NCBI GenBank assembly: GCA_013396995.1
Contig: VWZP01008288.1
Span: 624,857 to 688,856, forward strand
DNA from: Dicaeum eximium
Lineage: Eukaryota; Chordata; Aves; Passeriformes; Dicaeidae
DNA length: 64,000 nucleotides
Reading direction: 5' to 3'
The notes beneath the pieces were generated by a model. The model saw only the letters and a program-made list of their open reading frames with translations. It made no database searches and was not told where the DNA came from. Made by a program: the position numbers and the translations under genes. Shown here piece after piece: positions 12,997 through 25,400 of the stretch (positions are counted from its first letter, which is position 1; every line of letters starts with the position of its first letter).

Positions 12997-15128
12997 TGAA
13001 AAGAATTGTTCTTAAAATACCTTTTCATATCTTACCTTATTTTGTTTATTCACTTTTTTCCCCCAGAAAGTGAAATTCTATTTTTCTGTTTCTTTATTTT
13101 AACATAAAGGCACTGGGATTGCATTTCCTTCCCAATGCAGGCATTTCCCTTATATTTCGTCTTGTGCTTGAATGGATTTCAAAACATACTATGATCTTCA
13201 ATAAAAAAAAAGCTATGACTATCAAGTTGAAAACAAGGCTTAAGGTAATATATTTGATAGGAAAATTTTCTCTTTGAAATGCAATTATCAGCAATTAAAT
13301 TCATGAGTGTTTTCACTGCAAATTGATGACTTGAGTTACACATGATTAATCTGCACAATTCACAAGAAACTCATCAGCAATAAAATATGTTACAACAGCG
13401 TGAACTTTGTGTAGGCTATTCAGAGTCAAGGTGGTAAGATACAAATTTTATGCTAGTATTATTTTGTGGTGGAAGTTTCACCAGTCATTTCTGACTGATA
13501 TGTAAGGGTATCCTTGCTAGTATGTAAGGATATTTTCCTATGGAGTGCTAGGATAAAGGAGTTTATATAATTGATATTCCTTCACTTAAGCAAACTACTG
13601 CAGAATTACTGACATGCATGCCTTCTTCAAACGCCACAACAAATAATTTTTATCCATACATTGGAAAGATCTTGCTGTCAACATACTCCAGGCTTTGCAC
13701 TCTGATGGAGATCTGTAATTACAGGAACCTTTCAGCTTTTAAATTTGTTTATTTTTCATATCTTTTGTCTACAACAGCTGCTATAAAACTGTCATCTGCA
13801 GATCATTAGGAAACATATGGCAAAATGTGATTAATTTTGTCAGCAGCAATTGTGGCTAGTGACATTTTGGCTAAGAGGACAAAAAATATGCATTAGCAGC
13901 AACTGCTCCAACATGCTGGAAAGCAACAGCAATAATGTCACAGTGTTACAGCATTGTATAATATCTCATCCCCCATCTTCTCTTTCTAAGATCACTGTAG
14001 ATCTGTAAAGTGTGTACATGAGAGAATATTGCCAATCTATATGCTGTAGGACTGTATAACTATATAAGATTACTGAAAGTTTTAATTAGAAATGAAAATA
14101 TTGTTTGTCAATTACATATTCTTAGCTGTAGCATGTCTCTTTTTTTCACCAGGCATATTTTGGCTTAAGGCAAAATAAAAGGAACCATTTCTTTAAAGTA
14201 CGTGCCTTGTATTTAAATACTTGTGAAAACAGCATAGTGAGGAGTAGCAGATGCAATGGCAAGTTATCTTAGCCAGTGCAGTTTGGAAGAGGGAGCAATA
14301 CAAGGGTATTTCACAGATATGCTCTTTAGTTATTTTGGTGGAAGTTCACCTTGAAAGTGTGAACTAAGCACATACAATGCAATACTGTATTAATGAACCT
14401 ACAGACAACTCTGCAAGCCATAATCAGCTCCATCCATTCACTGGGCTGTTAAGCTTGAGACATAAAGATGAACATCTGAATGTCATAATTATACCACCAG
14501 TGATTATTTTACCAGGGAAATCCAGCTACCTTAGATGTCCAATAAGTTTCTATGCTATCCATGTACTAAAATGCCAATAGTAATCTCTCCAGCCTGATAA
14601 CTTCTACAGTATTGTGAATTATTTGGCGTTGCCAAAATACAGATGAATTAAACAATTATAAAGCTAGTGGTAAGAGAGAAAGAGCCACTGGGTCCACTTA
14701 ATTGACATGTATCCCACAGATGCTAAAACTTCACCCTGTTACTTAGTTCATTGCAGCCAATCTGTGCTGGACTAAAGGATGTTGCTCATTAAAGGGGAAA
14801 AAAATGCAACAATAACAACAAAAAAGGATTCTGACAGACCAGACAGGTAGTACCAGAATTAAATTGGAAGGCCAAAGGTGGTCCCATCTTGTCCACGCAC
14901 CCATTTTCTGCGGTGTTGTCTGCCAGGGACAGAGCAATTCCTAAAACATTGCAGTGCTTGGCTGGTCATGTTAAGAGAGGCTGAGATCACAGGCAGAAAG
15001 GCCACTGGGGAAAGCAAACTGGAAGACTTCTTCATGTAACCTTCCCACATATCAGATGTGATGTTGTTGAATAGCAGTTGTGTGCTTTTCTTTCAAAGGT
15101 GACCTGTCAGTGGCAGGCAAGAAACAAG
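12997..15128. other. Unique AT-rich DNA, nothing recognised
   Basis: There are no frames above about 67 codons, no repeat family and no motif clusters I can support. The sequence is rich in ATTA/TAAT cores, which this base composition alone would produce. Confidence 0.65.
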
Positions 15129-15168
15129 AGTATTTTCAAAGTCTGATATCAAGTATTTTCAAAGTCTG
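15129..15168. repeat. Direct duplication, period 23 bp
   Basis: The 17-mer AGTATTTTCAAAGTCTG occurs at 15129-15145 and again, identical, at 15152-15168. The identity suggests a recent small tandem duplication. Confidence 0.9.
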
Positions 15169-15942
15169 GGACAAGGTATTGATTCTTGACAGTAACAACT
15201 TTAGAGCCTTTTTCCCCCAGTCAGTTCTCTGGATCTAACAGACAATTCTTAACCCACTTAAAGGCACCTTATTGTTTCTGCACCTAATAACACACATTAT
15301 GATCTCCTTAATGGTGAACACCAGATTGTAATGTTCATCCTCTACCTAGACTTCCACAGGGTCTACAACCACACCAACTTGCCTAAGGCACCCATATTCA
15401 CAGCTGCAGGTGTCTTTAACATGTGTGTGAAACAAAAGATGAGTCCAGACTGATATCACACAGTCTTGTGATAGTTTTTGTCTCATAAACTTCATGTAAA
15501 TGTAGTGAAAACTATCTATATATGTGTGTGCATGTGCAACAAGTCCCTTCTTTGTTTTCTAGGCAGAGCATTAAAATTGTCAAAGTATGTCCATATGCGT
15601 TGCTATGTCATGCAATTGTTTAGTAGCCAAAGCACTTCAGCCAAGAAGTTTAGAGTTCCAGGTAACTATAAAGAAAATTTTGATGCTATCCCCCTCCTGC
15701 TCCACCTTTTCTTTAGTGCAAGACTATCTTGTAAATCTGTTGACTGTAGTGCTTGAATTCTTATGGCAATTGCAGTGTTACTCAATTATGGGTAACAGCA
15801 TAATGCAGCAATTTTGATTTAACTGTACTTCAGTAATGATGACGTCTACTACTAAAAGCTACATTCTGAAAACCCACCAAATTAATAACAGTTTTTATGT
15901 GTACATGGAAAATTCTCACAGTTTCTTTTTTACCTTTTCAGC

Positions 15943-16023
15943 GGAGTTTTTGAGTAGTTAATGAATGGAGTTTTTTTAGTTAATTAGTGGAGTTTTTAAG
16001 TAGTTAAGTTTGAGTAGTTAATG
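15943..16023 (+). repeat. Small minisatellite, GGAGTTTTT-GAGTAGTTAAT type
   Basis: About three and a half copies of a 20-24 bp unit built on GGAGTTTTT followed by (G/A)AGTAGTTAAT. Copies begin near 15943, 15967 and 15989, and a partial copy without the first bases lies near 16009-16023. The units differ by small indels, so the array is somewhat old. No gene adjoins it. Confidence 0.85.
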
Positions 16024-16388
16024 TACCTATTTCTACAAATGCTTTAGAAGGTGGATTTCACACTGAGCCATTTCCAAGGGTGTGTGGAACTTCCTGGTGT
16101 AATGGTCGGGAACAACTAACTAAGATGTTGGTATTGTTTTTTTAAAAAAAGCCAAAAAGCTATGTAAGTGAGGAATATTAATTTTGAAATTTATCTGACT
16201 TCCTACTCTCACTTGCTTTACAGTTATATTTATTTTTCTATCTGCTTAAAAAGATCAGGTTTTTTGCCTGTTCCCAGTATGAAGTAGAATCCTAACCTTT
16301 CAAAGCCAACAGAGTGTTCTAAGTACTTCTTCACATTAAATGGTCTGTCTGTTTACGTGGGCGCCTCGCACACAGCACAGGCCTCTCC

Positions 16389-16415
16389 TTTTTTTTTTTT
16401 TTTTTAATTTTTTTT
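16389..16415. repeat. Poly(T) tract interrupted by AA
   Basis: Seventeen T, two A, then eight T. No retrocopy could be identified on either side. Confidence 0.9.
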
Positions 16416-17681
16416 CCTGAAAGGGTAAAATGCTTTGGGCTGACACAAATACTAAGGGACACAACTGGCCCCTGCAATTTAGGACACACCAGTTCAGGGC
16501 CCTCTCCTGCCTGAGAGGGCTGAACTCACATCTTGGTACTGTGCCTGCTCACCAAGCCTCCAGCTGTTATAGCGCATGTTTCCCTTATTCCTTGCTCTCA
16601 AAGCTCTTCCCAGCTGCATGCAGTAACAATTCATGAGGCCAGGGAGGGGCTGAGCAGGACCCAAGCTTGGGAGTGAAGGCACGGTGCCAGGATGCACAGT
16701 GCCAGCTCCCACACTCTGCTCCCATGGTGGGCTGGTTATTTTCGTGGTTGTTTACCCAAAGCAGAGCTGGTTCAGTAGGAAAAAACTGAGCCAGAGTGCT
16801 TGTGTGATCACATTCATGTAAGTGAGACTAGTGTATATTTTGGGAAAAATTAGTATTATGTGTTTAGGTCTTGATGTGGCAGTGTTAGGTTTAAATATCT
16901 GTTGTCTTTGAAAGACAGATGAGATGAAAGGTATCAGGAAGATACTAAAAAATCTTGCCAAGGAAATACCATTTTACTGGACATTCAACTTGACTGCAGA
17001 CTTCTCTGAAAATTATTTGTTGATGCCAAAATCCTCACAGTTATTTTTAAATCCTAGTCCATGTTTTCTTACAAAAGTGATAGTAGGTTTCATATTTATG
17101 TCATACGTGCATCATATTTCCTCAACTGCTGTGCATTCCTCTCTTGGAAAGGGTTCAGCTGCTATTGAACAACTGGAATAAGTTATTTGAAAGTTACAGA
17201 AGGACTATATCCTACTTCTGTGTAAACTCAGATCAATAATAAGAGTTGGTGCAGAAGCAATAGATAAAATGTTCAGAACAAAGAAGGTTTAGAGCAAAAG
17301 CCTGTATGTGACATCAACAAAGGTGAAACTTTAGACCTTCTCTGCAGAGAACTGAATGAATTGGACTGTGCTCAGGGGAAAACTCTACAATAAGGACCTG
17401 TCTTCAGATAGCTCTGATGCTACCAGGCTGTAATAGCTTCAGTTCCTTCCTGTCTCAGTACAGAAAATCTGTTCAAAACTTGATTTGGGTGATTGCCTGA
17501 ACTAAAACCTTCTCTTAGTCTACTCCTCCAAATAACATCCATTTGTTAGTTATGTGAGAAGAAGGGCTGTTTATGCTACCTTTTATTAATACCCGTATTC
17601 AGTGCCTCAATCAAAAGTGCAGTTCCCTGAGGTTATGCTGTACTCAGTAGAGTTATTCCTGAATAGATCACAGTTTACTGT

Positions 17682-18204
17682 GACCAGAACAAGAGAGATA
17701 TGGAGCTACAGCAGAGAGTCCACCAAAGAGCCACTAAGAGATGTAACAGACTGGGACACCTCTCCTGTGATGAAAGGTTAAGAGAGTCGTGACCTTTCAG
17801 CCTGGAGATGGGAAGGCTTTGGGGGTAACTCATCCATGTATGCAAATATCTGGAGGAGGGTGTAAAGAAGACAGAGTCAGGCTGCGTTCAGTGGTGCCCA
17901 CTTAAAACAGGCAATGACACTCACTGAAACATAGGACTTCAGGAAACACTTTTTCACTGTGGCAGATTTTTTTTCACCAAAAAAATGACACAGGTTGCTC
18001 ACAGAGGTGGTGGCATCTCCCTCCTTGGAGGTCCATCTTCCAACCTAGTGGTTCTGTGATTCTGTGATTTAAAAGTTGTGTGGATGTGGTCTTGAGCAGC
18101 CTGCTCTAAATGACCCTGCTTGAGCAGGGATTTGGATTAGATGACCTCCAGAGGCCCCTTGCAACCTCAAACAATGTATGAACCTGTGATCCTGTGATAC
18201 TGTG
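17682..18204 (+). mobile_element. 5'-truncated CR1 LINE (end of ORF2 region plus 3' UTR)
   Basis: This is a clear CR1 3' part on the plus strand. In order I can see the 'AAGAGAGATATGGAGCT' block, the 'CTCTCCTGTGATGAAAGGTTAAGAGAG' region, the 'TTCAGCCTGGAGA' block, the 'CAGTGGTGCCCA' block, the 'GAGGTGGTGGCATCTCC' block, the 'CTGCTTGAGCAGGG' block, the 'GGATTAGATGACCTCCAGAGG' region and the closing TGTGATCCTGTGATACTGTG repeats. CR1 is a non-LTR retrotransposon that copies itself by target-primed reverse transcription. This copy lacks nearly all of ORF2, carries many indels and cannot be active. It also carries a second tail in its body at 18033-18066. Identification is by memory of the family consensus. 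Confidence 0.93.
18033..18066 (+). mobile_element. Ectopic CR1 3'-tail segment inside the CR1 copy
   Basis: About 34 bp with the order 'CTTCCAACCT' then GGTTCTGTGATTCTGTG, which is the extreme 3' end of CR1. It sits between two parts of the CR1 3' UTR that are normally adjacent: the CTTGGAGGT end and the ATTTAAAA...TGGATGTGGTC continuation. The host element resumes immediately afterwards, so this is an insertion or template switch and not the true end of the element. Confidence 0.75.
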
Positions 18205-19942
18205 AAAAATTGAAAATAAACATTCATATATTATTAACACATATGTCAAGAATCTCTGCCAAGTGTCAGTTCAACTCTTTTCTTGAGTTCTGATAAGCAT
18301 TTGGCTTTGCTAATAAAAGAGCTAATCTGTTACAAGGGTCAACACTGGAGCAGAAGTGAAAGCCTAATGAGTTCTCCTGTTGATAAAATTCTCCCTAAAT
18401 TTTTAAAATTTTAATAACATTCCAATAGATTTATTAAAAATCTTTTTATAAGCACTTACACATAAAGCTACCCTGTGACAAGTGGAGCCCATTTGGAATT
18501 ACAAATGAAACATGATATTGGTACCTAAGAAGAAGCTACACCTAAATTATTTGTTTGATTTATTTCTCTATGATATAACAGCAACCTAATCAAGGAGAAA
18601 AAATCTTATATCTCACAATGCCACTGGAATGATAACCCCATATGGTATTTATTATTGCTGGGTGCAAGACCAGTGTACTACATGGAATTTACTGCAATTT
18701 AAATAATTAACTTAGTTTTTAGGAATAACAATAAATATGAACTTGTCTTCCCTATAGTTCTGATATACTAATATTTTAAAAGATCTCTTATCAAGGAATA
18801 TCTGGTGATCAACACAGGAAGTTGTAAGAAAACAAATCTTTTTTCTGTCTTCAGAGAGCTTTTAGACAAAAATGTTTGACTTACACAGTGGTCTCATTAA
18901 AAAAAAGCTGAGTACCAAACAACACATTGAAAAGGTTTAGCAGCATTAAACTTCTACTAATTTCCAGTATTATTGAGCCAAATTATATTGTCCAGCTACC
19001 AGCAAAGAGTAGGGTCAATATATAATGAGTTATGGATATAAGCATCAAGCTCTTTCAATATGATTAACAAACATTTTTTACTTCTCTGTATGATTTTTTT
19101 CATGTGGAACAAGATCTTTAGACCTACGGAGGACTGTTTTTTGGCCTAGAAAATTTTGTGACTTGTAATTCAAAAGGATAAACGTTTGATTTACAGGTGA
19201 AAAAAAAAAAATATGTCTGTTGAGGACTAAACTGCTTGCCCTTTCTCAGTCTGTGCTGTTCAGAGCATCTTGGACTGCTGCCATTGCCTGTGACAGAGAA
19301 GAACCTGTCTGTGTTACTGATGTGAAGGATAAAATAGTTTAAAAAATTGAATAACCAAGGTATTTTGAGATCATATCTCACAGGTAGCCTCCTGCTGAGA
19401 CATGTCCTGGAAATAGAACAGTGGCGTTGGCATAGCACTTTGTTTTTATGAGATCAAAAATGAATAAAAGAATGTTTCTGCCCATTCATCCCCAAATTCT
19501 ATCTTGAGAGAAGGTGAGATCCAGTGGGTCAGTCTCAGAAACTAACTATAAATTTCAAGCTCAGAACTTAACAAAAGTGTATCAAACTAAGAAAATTCCC
19601 ATTCCAAAATAGTGATGTGTGCATCATTCCTTTGAGGTCTTTCCAGAGTAATATTTAAACTGCCTACAATATTCATGTTCCCTATTTTTTACTTTGTGAT
19701 AAAAAAGATTAGTAAAAAATAGTATTTTAAAATGCATTTTTCACCTTTATTTTACTTTTATGGGAGATTAACAACAAAACTATTAATATAACCCAATTAC
19801 AATAGGTACAAAAATTTTTTGTGAATTAATATAGAAATACTCCTGTATTTCATGTCTACATCTGGGATCTGATATCCACATAACATTAATCCAGTGTTGG
19901 CACAAATCTCTGAGAGAAATGTTATTGCTCCTGCTGTCACAC
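18205..19942. other. Unique AT-rich DNA, nothing recognised
   Basis: This flank downstream of the CR1 copy has no frame longer than 104 codons (minus strand, 19124-19438, with no recognisable domain). It contains a 12-base poly(A) run near 19200. No further repeat was identified. Confidence 0.6.
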
Positions 19943-19977
19943 AGCAAACTCTGATTGATTTTAATGGGACCAGGGTT
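19943..19977. repeat. Old interspersed repeat fragment (GGGACCAGG core), copy 1
   Basis: A 35-bp stretch with GCAAACTC, TGATT and ATGGGACCAGG in order. It matches the reverse complement of 48197-48231 over nearly its whole length, with scattered mismatches and one or two indels. The two lie about 28 kb apart in opposite orientation, so this is a dispersed repeat. The CAAAACTCCCATTGA...TCAATGGG style recalls an old amniote repeat, but I cannot name the family with certainty. Confidence 0.5.
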
Positions 19978-22343
19978 CCCCTCTTGAAAATCTTTCAAAG
20001 AAATTAAAGGCTAATTTTGGACAAACTCTAGAAATGCTAATAACTTTTTTCAACATTAAAAAAAAAAAGAATGAAAAAGAAGTATTTTAAAATACTGGTT
20101 ATGAGAAAGCCATTGTATCATAAGGGTTTGTTTGGGTTTGTCTTTGCAAATTTGAACTATACAAACTGTTTTAAGCCTGTGCAAATAGAGGAAAAGGTTT
20201 TTCCTGCCATACACTAAGTTTTCTAGTTAAGTAGAACAAGACTTAAAAAGTACAAGCAGAACAAATAATTAGAAATTTTGGAGAAGTAAAATTGTAAAAA
20301 CAGTTGTATGACAGAGGTATTTCCAGAAACATACATGATAAATCACATACATGATAAATACATGATCCAGCTGATATAACTAACTACCGAGTATTTTTGT
20401 CCCCGAGGACATTGAACTGGCTGTTTAAAGAGTTTTAGTTCCTTGGAAAATATGTATAAGAATCATATACCAGAAAGCTTTTCATACAAAATAGACATTT
20501 CATACTTACAGCTAATATTTGCAGAAGTACTCTAGAGTTGAGTGATATTTCAAGAGGTTAAGAAAGGCCTTCTATTTTTAAGTTTCTTTTAGAGGACAAA
20601 TAAAGTATTCTTTTTTACACATACCTACAGAAAAAATGTGCTGCTGATAAACAGAGTTGGCTATAGGCAGAGTTAATTCTACATTCTCTCCAATTCACAG
20701 ATCAATGTTTCTGACCTAGAGGCTACTCAACGGACATAAAAGTGAGGTTAGATACAAAGGCTGCCCCTTTAGAGCTTTTCTCACACACACACACACACTC
20801 ACAAAGGTAGAAATAGCTTTTTTGGACAGAGCTGCTGTCTGGTGTTCTGGAGGAGAAGGAAAAGCCCTAACTCCATATGCTGGATAGTAAAGCTGCAGCA
20901 TGCTGGATATTCAGTCTATTCATCAGGAGCGAGTGTGGACCTTATTTGGAGTAGCAGCTCCTGTGGGATTTGACTGCATCTACTCTTAACATCCAAGCCA
21001 CTTTCTCTCTTCTTTATCAAGGAAGAGATCTCTCTAACTCTGTATGTTAGCCTGTACTACCTTTGAAGAACTTAAACAGCACTACCAGCAGACTTCCAGA
21101 AGCCACAGGCTTCACCCAGCTTCCAAGTCAAGAGTCAGAAATTCTGGCAGCATCTGTTAATAATGTATTGCATTATTTGAACCCTTGGCCACAGGTGAAA
21201 CATGATGATGGGTACCGGATCACAATAAAATGGATTTTCCATCTGCATGACTCCATATTTCCCAAATTCTCCATTCTCTTGGGAGTTTGGACTGTACAGG
21301 ACTGTCTGAGCTATTGTCCGGTTTTCGTATTTTTAACTGCCAGAATATTTTCTCAACGCTGTGTAGAACTCCTTTTGGAAAAGCACCTGCTGCCTCGTTC
21401 AGTCTCATCTCAGCTCACCTCGAGCTCCCACTAATACTGTTGTTGCCACTCATGTCTAATGGCATCCCCTCGTGCAATCAGTGGCTTCCTGAAAACACAG
21501 GATGGTCATTTAAACCAGCCATCTTGGTACTGGCTCTGACCCTCTCAGGGCAGAAGGTGGGGGCAAAGAATCAGACATTTGGGGAACCTGTGGGGAGCAG
21601 AGACATCATGTTTATCTTCTCCACCCCAAAATTCTGGGGTTTGGGGGATGAGTCTCCTGACTCGGGAATACTCGGACCATGAGATATTTCTAGATGTGAC
21701 AGAAGATCATTATTACAATTTTGGAAGTGGCAATCCCTTTGCCTCATTCCTCTACATGGTATTTACAATTAAAGTTTTAGAAAAGGTAAAAGTTAATAAA
21801 AATATGCAAAAATATTGGAGTTTAATTATTTTTCTTTTTTTTTTTTCTTCATTTATTTGTTTGTTCTCTGTATTACTTGGGAAAGTCCCTCACAACACAT
21901 AGCTTAAGCCCACAATGCCCCCACAAAATAAGGCAGTGGTAAACTTCCTGCCCAGTTACCAGCATCCAGTTACAGCCTCAGACTGTGCTTGCAATAAGCA
22001 CCTGGTCACTGTTGATAATTTCAAGTCTGCCATTTGTGGTGGGCCACAGAGGCTGAAGATCCTGTTATACTTTTAGTTAAGTACATACATTTCCAAGGAC
22101 TAGAACTGAACTTACATGTATTTTCTTTGGACTGAAAATTGCCTTTAATTTCCCTGTACAATTGGCAAGGGGAATGGCAGGAGTCTGCCACAGAGAGAAG
22201 CTGTTATATGATTTTTGGCAATTATCATGCTTCCTTGACTCTTCTTCATGTATTAATCACGTTGAAAGACAATTACCTGGGAAACATTATGGGATACCAG
22301 ATAACAGAGTGATGCCACATGCCATGGAGCCAATATCTTTTAA
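19978..22343. other. Unique DNA with one (CA)n tract, no gene supported
   Basis: There is a short (CA)n run at 20782-20798. Overlapping frames at 21063-21434, 21287-21682 and 21579-21902 (107-131 codons, plus) lie in different phases and show no recognisable domain. I treat them as chance. Confidence 0.6.
20782..20798. repeat. (CA)n dinucleotide microsatellite
   Basis: About eight CA units in a row, followed by TCACAAAG. It is a small simple repeat. Confidence 0.93.
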
Positions 22344-22400
22344 AATTACTTAATTAGGCATTTGTGAAAAATCCAGGTCTTCTAAAAAAATTAAGTAATT
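22344..22400. repeat. 12-bp inverted repeat of a homeodomain-like sequence
   Basis: AATTACTTAATT (22344-22355) and its perfect reverse complement AATTAAGTAATT (22389-22400) are separated by 33 bp. The sequence resembles NK/homeodomain sites (core TTAAGTAATTA). In AT-rich DNA such inverted repeats arise by chance fairly often, so function is uncertain. Confidence 0.6.
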
Positions 22401-25400
22401 ACATTTTTTCACTGGCCATTTTTTTAACTGACTCAATGCTGGGATTCAATGCCTTCAGCAGGACAGAGAAGTGAGACATAGGTGTGAAATAGGGAGGCAA
22501 GACCACTTAATAGAACTAAGTTGCTAAAGACAGAGAAACCAGAGTTAGGTGAAGGTAGAATAGCTCACCCACTGGGTGTTTTCTCTCAGGGAGCAGCTGA
22601 CAAGGCAGTCAGAACATGTAAAACTAAAATAAGTGCAGTTTAAAAAAGAACTTAATTTGCTGGGAACTGCAATAGGAGCTGGGCTCTGTAGCCCAGGAGA
22701 GTGAGAGATGGAGAGAGATCTTGGGGTATGCTTGCAGAAAGTGGTGAGTAAAGCCAGTGGGTCTGGCCTGTGTGGATGCTGTGGTTTTCCCTTCTACTCC
22801 AGAGTTATCCAGTGTCTTATGTCACCAGGCAAATATGAACAGGCCTGTTCTGAAAATGTCTGGTCTTTGTCACTGAAAACACCCAACCCTGTCAGTAGTC
22901 TGAGTTCTAAATTTGGTAAGCCTCCAAAAGAATACTTATGACTTCTTGGAACCGTTTGAAAGAAACACGGTGAGAAATCAAGGTGTGGAAGCAAGTGATA
23001 ATCTTGGAGCTTCGGACTGCACTGTTTTCAAAATGTAGTTAGTGTGAGTAGTACTGCCAGCAGCCTAGTATTTCATCCTCCTCTCAGGGTGAGCACATAA
23101 ACCTTGAAGGCATTGCATGGCCCAAGGATCTGTGATGATGCTGTCACCTCTAGTAGGAAAGATTTCTGGTTTCACATTATATAGAATATCTAATTTTCTG
23201 AAGTTATACTGTGTGAAAAAAGAGTTTAAATTAGGTAGGATTTTGAAAACTGGCTGGTAAAGCTGTCTGGTGATGAAAACAGGACTGATAATAATTTTTT
23301 AAAGTGAAAAATATGTAGGACAATGCTGGCTACCTCCAAATTGCTTATTGCACAGCTGGAGGTTGATTGTGTATGACAAGTGACAAAACCAGATCTAATT
23401 CAGTTGCATGCTATATTCTGGAATTTTCTGCAAACTTCTGTTTAAAAGTTTTAATTTCTTCCACATAAGCACAAGATTGCATTTCTTGGCCTTATAATGC
23501 AGAGAGCTGGGACAGAAGACAACAGAAACTTTCACAGCCAACATATTGGAATTTAAAGTAATGCAAAAGATAGCTCTGAAGGCTTCAGGGAGTACAGTTG
23601 AGATCATGCTGAATTTTAAATTATACACTCTACACAAATAGCTTGGGGCCACATGATAATTAATAACTACTGTACTTAAGTAGTTGGGAACCCAGTTTCA
23701 TTTATTATTAATTACAGCTTTGTTTAGCAAATGTTCTCCATGGTAATTGCCTGTTTATCTTGTCTATATATGATGTTAGCAGATAGCTTGGATGAACAAA
23801 CTGATTAGCAGGAGTCTTTATTATGTTGCAACTGTTGTCCCTATTCTAGCAGGTAATAGATAAAAAACCTGTAAAACAGATAAGAAAAGATAAGTTGCAC
23901 ATTTTCATCACTGGTGTGCATTGCTGGGGTGTCTGCTAGAGCAGTAAGATCAGATTTTGTGAATGAGTAAGAGTAAAAAGTAAGTTTTAGAAAAAACAAT
24001 CCAACAACCCATGAACTACCCAGCGATCAGTAGGAACTAACTGTGATTATATAGGAGAGGCAATCCTGGATTTTTGCAATGCAGTTCTAACAGTGACTCA
24101 TGATCGCATCTATAAATCCAGAAGGAATTCTCTGAAAGAGGGCAAACAAAAGAAAGAGAATTGGTAAGCAATTATTTTCTGGTTTGCCATCTCTGCAAAT
24201 GACTGTCTGTACTCACAGATAAACTAATTTCTTTCCGCAGTGGCAATAATAAAAACTGGCTGTATGAGTAAACAGAAGGAATACATTAAAAGTGGTTTAC
24301 AGCTAATCTGGAAAAGTAAAAATTTTTATAACCAGCTATCAAACATCCACTGCTTGGTGCAGGCTTAAAAGACTGATAAAGGGCTGTAAGAGGGTTTGGA
24401 TAATAAGTAGTCAGCTCTGGATCAGGTCTTCTTTCTCCTACCCAAAGCCTCCTGAAAATTTATTTTCTCACTGTCCAGTATTTACTGCCTCGGGGATTTT
24501 CTTTTTCTCTGGGTGGGGATGATTCCGAAAAAACTAACATTAGCAGGAAAAATAATAACCCCAAATTTGCTGTGTACCTAGTCAACTAATTACCCATAAT
24601 TAGATCAAAACAGAAATAAAAATAACAGACTTACCAGAAACTGTAACACCTTATATGTGCATAGGCTGAAATGCTGCTAAATGAGAAAAATGCTTTCCCC
24701 TGGGATTCTTATAACATGATATAGTGGTGATTGAGCTGAGAAATTGGTTGTGAGCAAAACTAGCAAGCAGACATCAATCTGCTCCATTAATCACTAAAAG
24801 AAGCGAACTTTCTGTATTTACTGTCCAATCACTTTTTTTAACCTGCCCTAGGGATGGGGTTTTTTTTCTTTCTCTATGTAGGTTCTTGTTTTTCAATGTT
24901 AATAATGGCTTTGTACTTGCTTTTGAGCACTTTTGTCATCTCCAGCTATTTCTCTTTATCCTGATTCTACAAAGACCTTTGACAACATATACCCAAATTT
25001 AAGCACATGATGAATGTGGCTTGGGGAGGGCACTCTGCTGGGTTAGTGTAAATTTAAACTGCAAGAATAAGTGCTTTAATTGAATCAGTGCTCTGGGAGC
25101 TCAGTCCACAAGTGGGCACCTAATTGCTACTTTCACCACCATATTTAGGCACCACAGAGAATCTCAAACCCCTTCTCTTATCAGCTACCTGAATTTGTGA
25201 GAAGTCATTTTCCTGATTGCTGTGCCAAGGTACTGATATCACCATTGCTAGCTAATATTAAAAGCTTTGTGAGAGGCTTAAATTTGGTGTCCCTTTAACA
25301 TCAGGAGGCCCTCTGAAAGAGTGGCTGTGTGGCACAGGGGATAACAACAATAAAATGATAGTGCTGGGGATGACACTGCTGCATTGTCTTGCTGGCCCTC

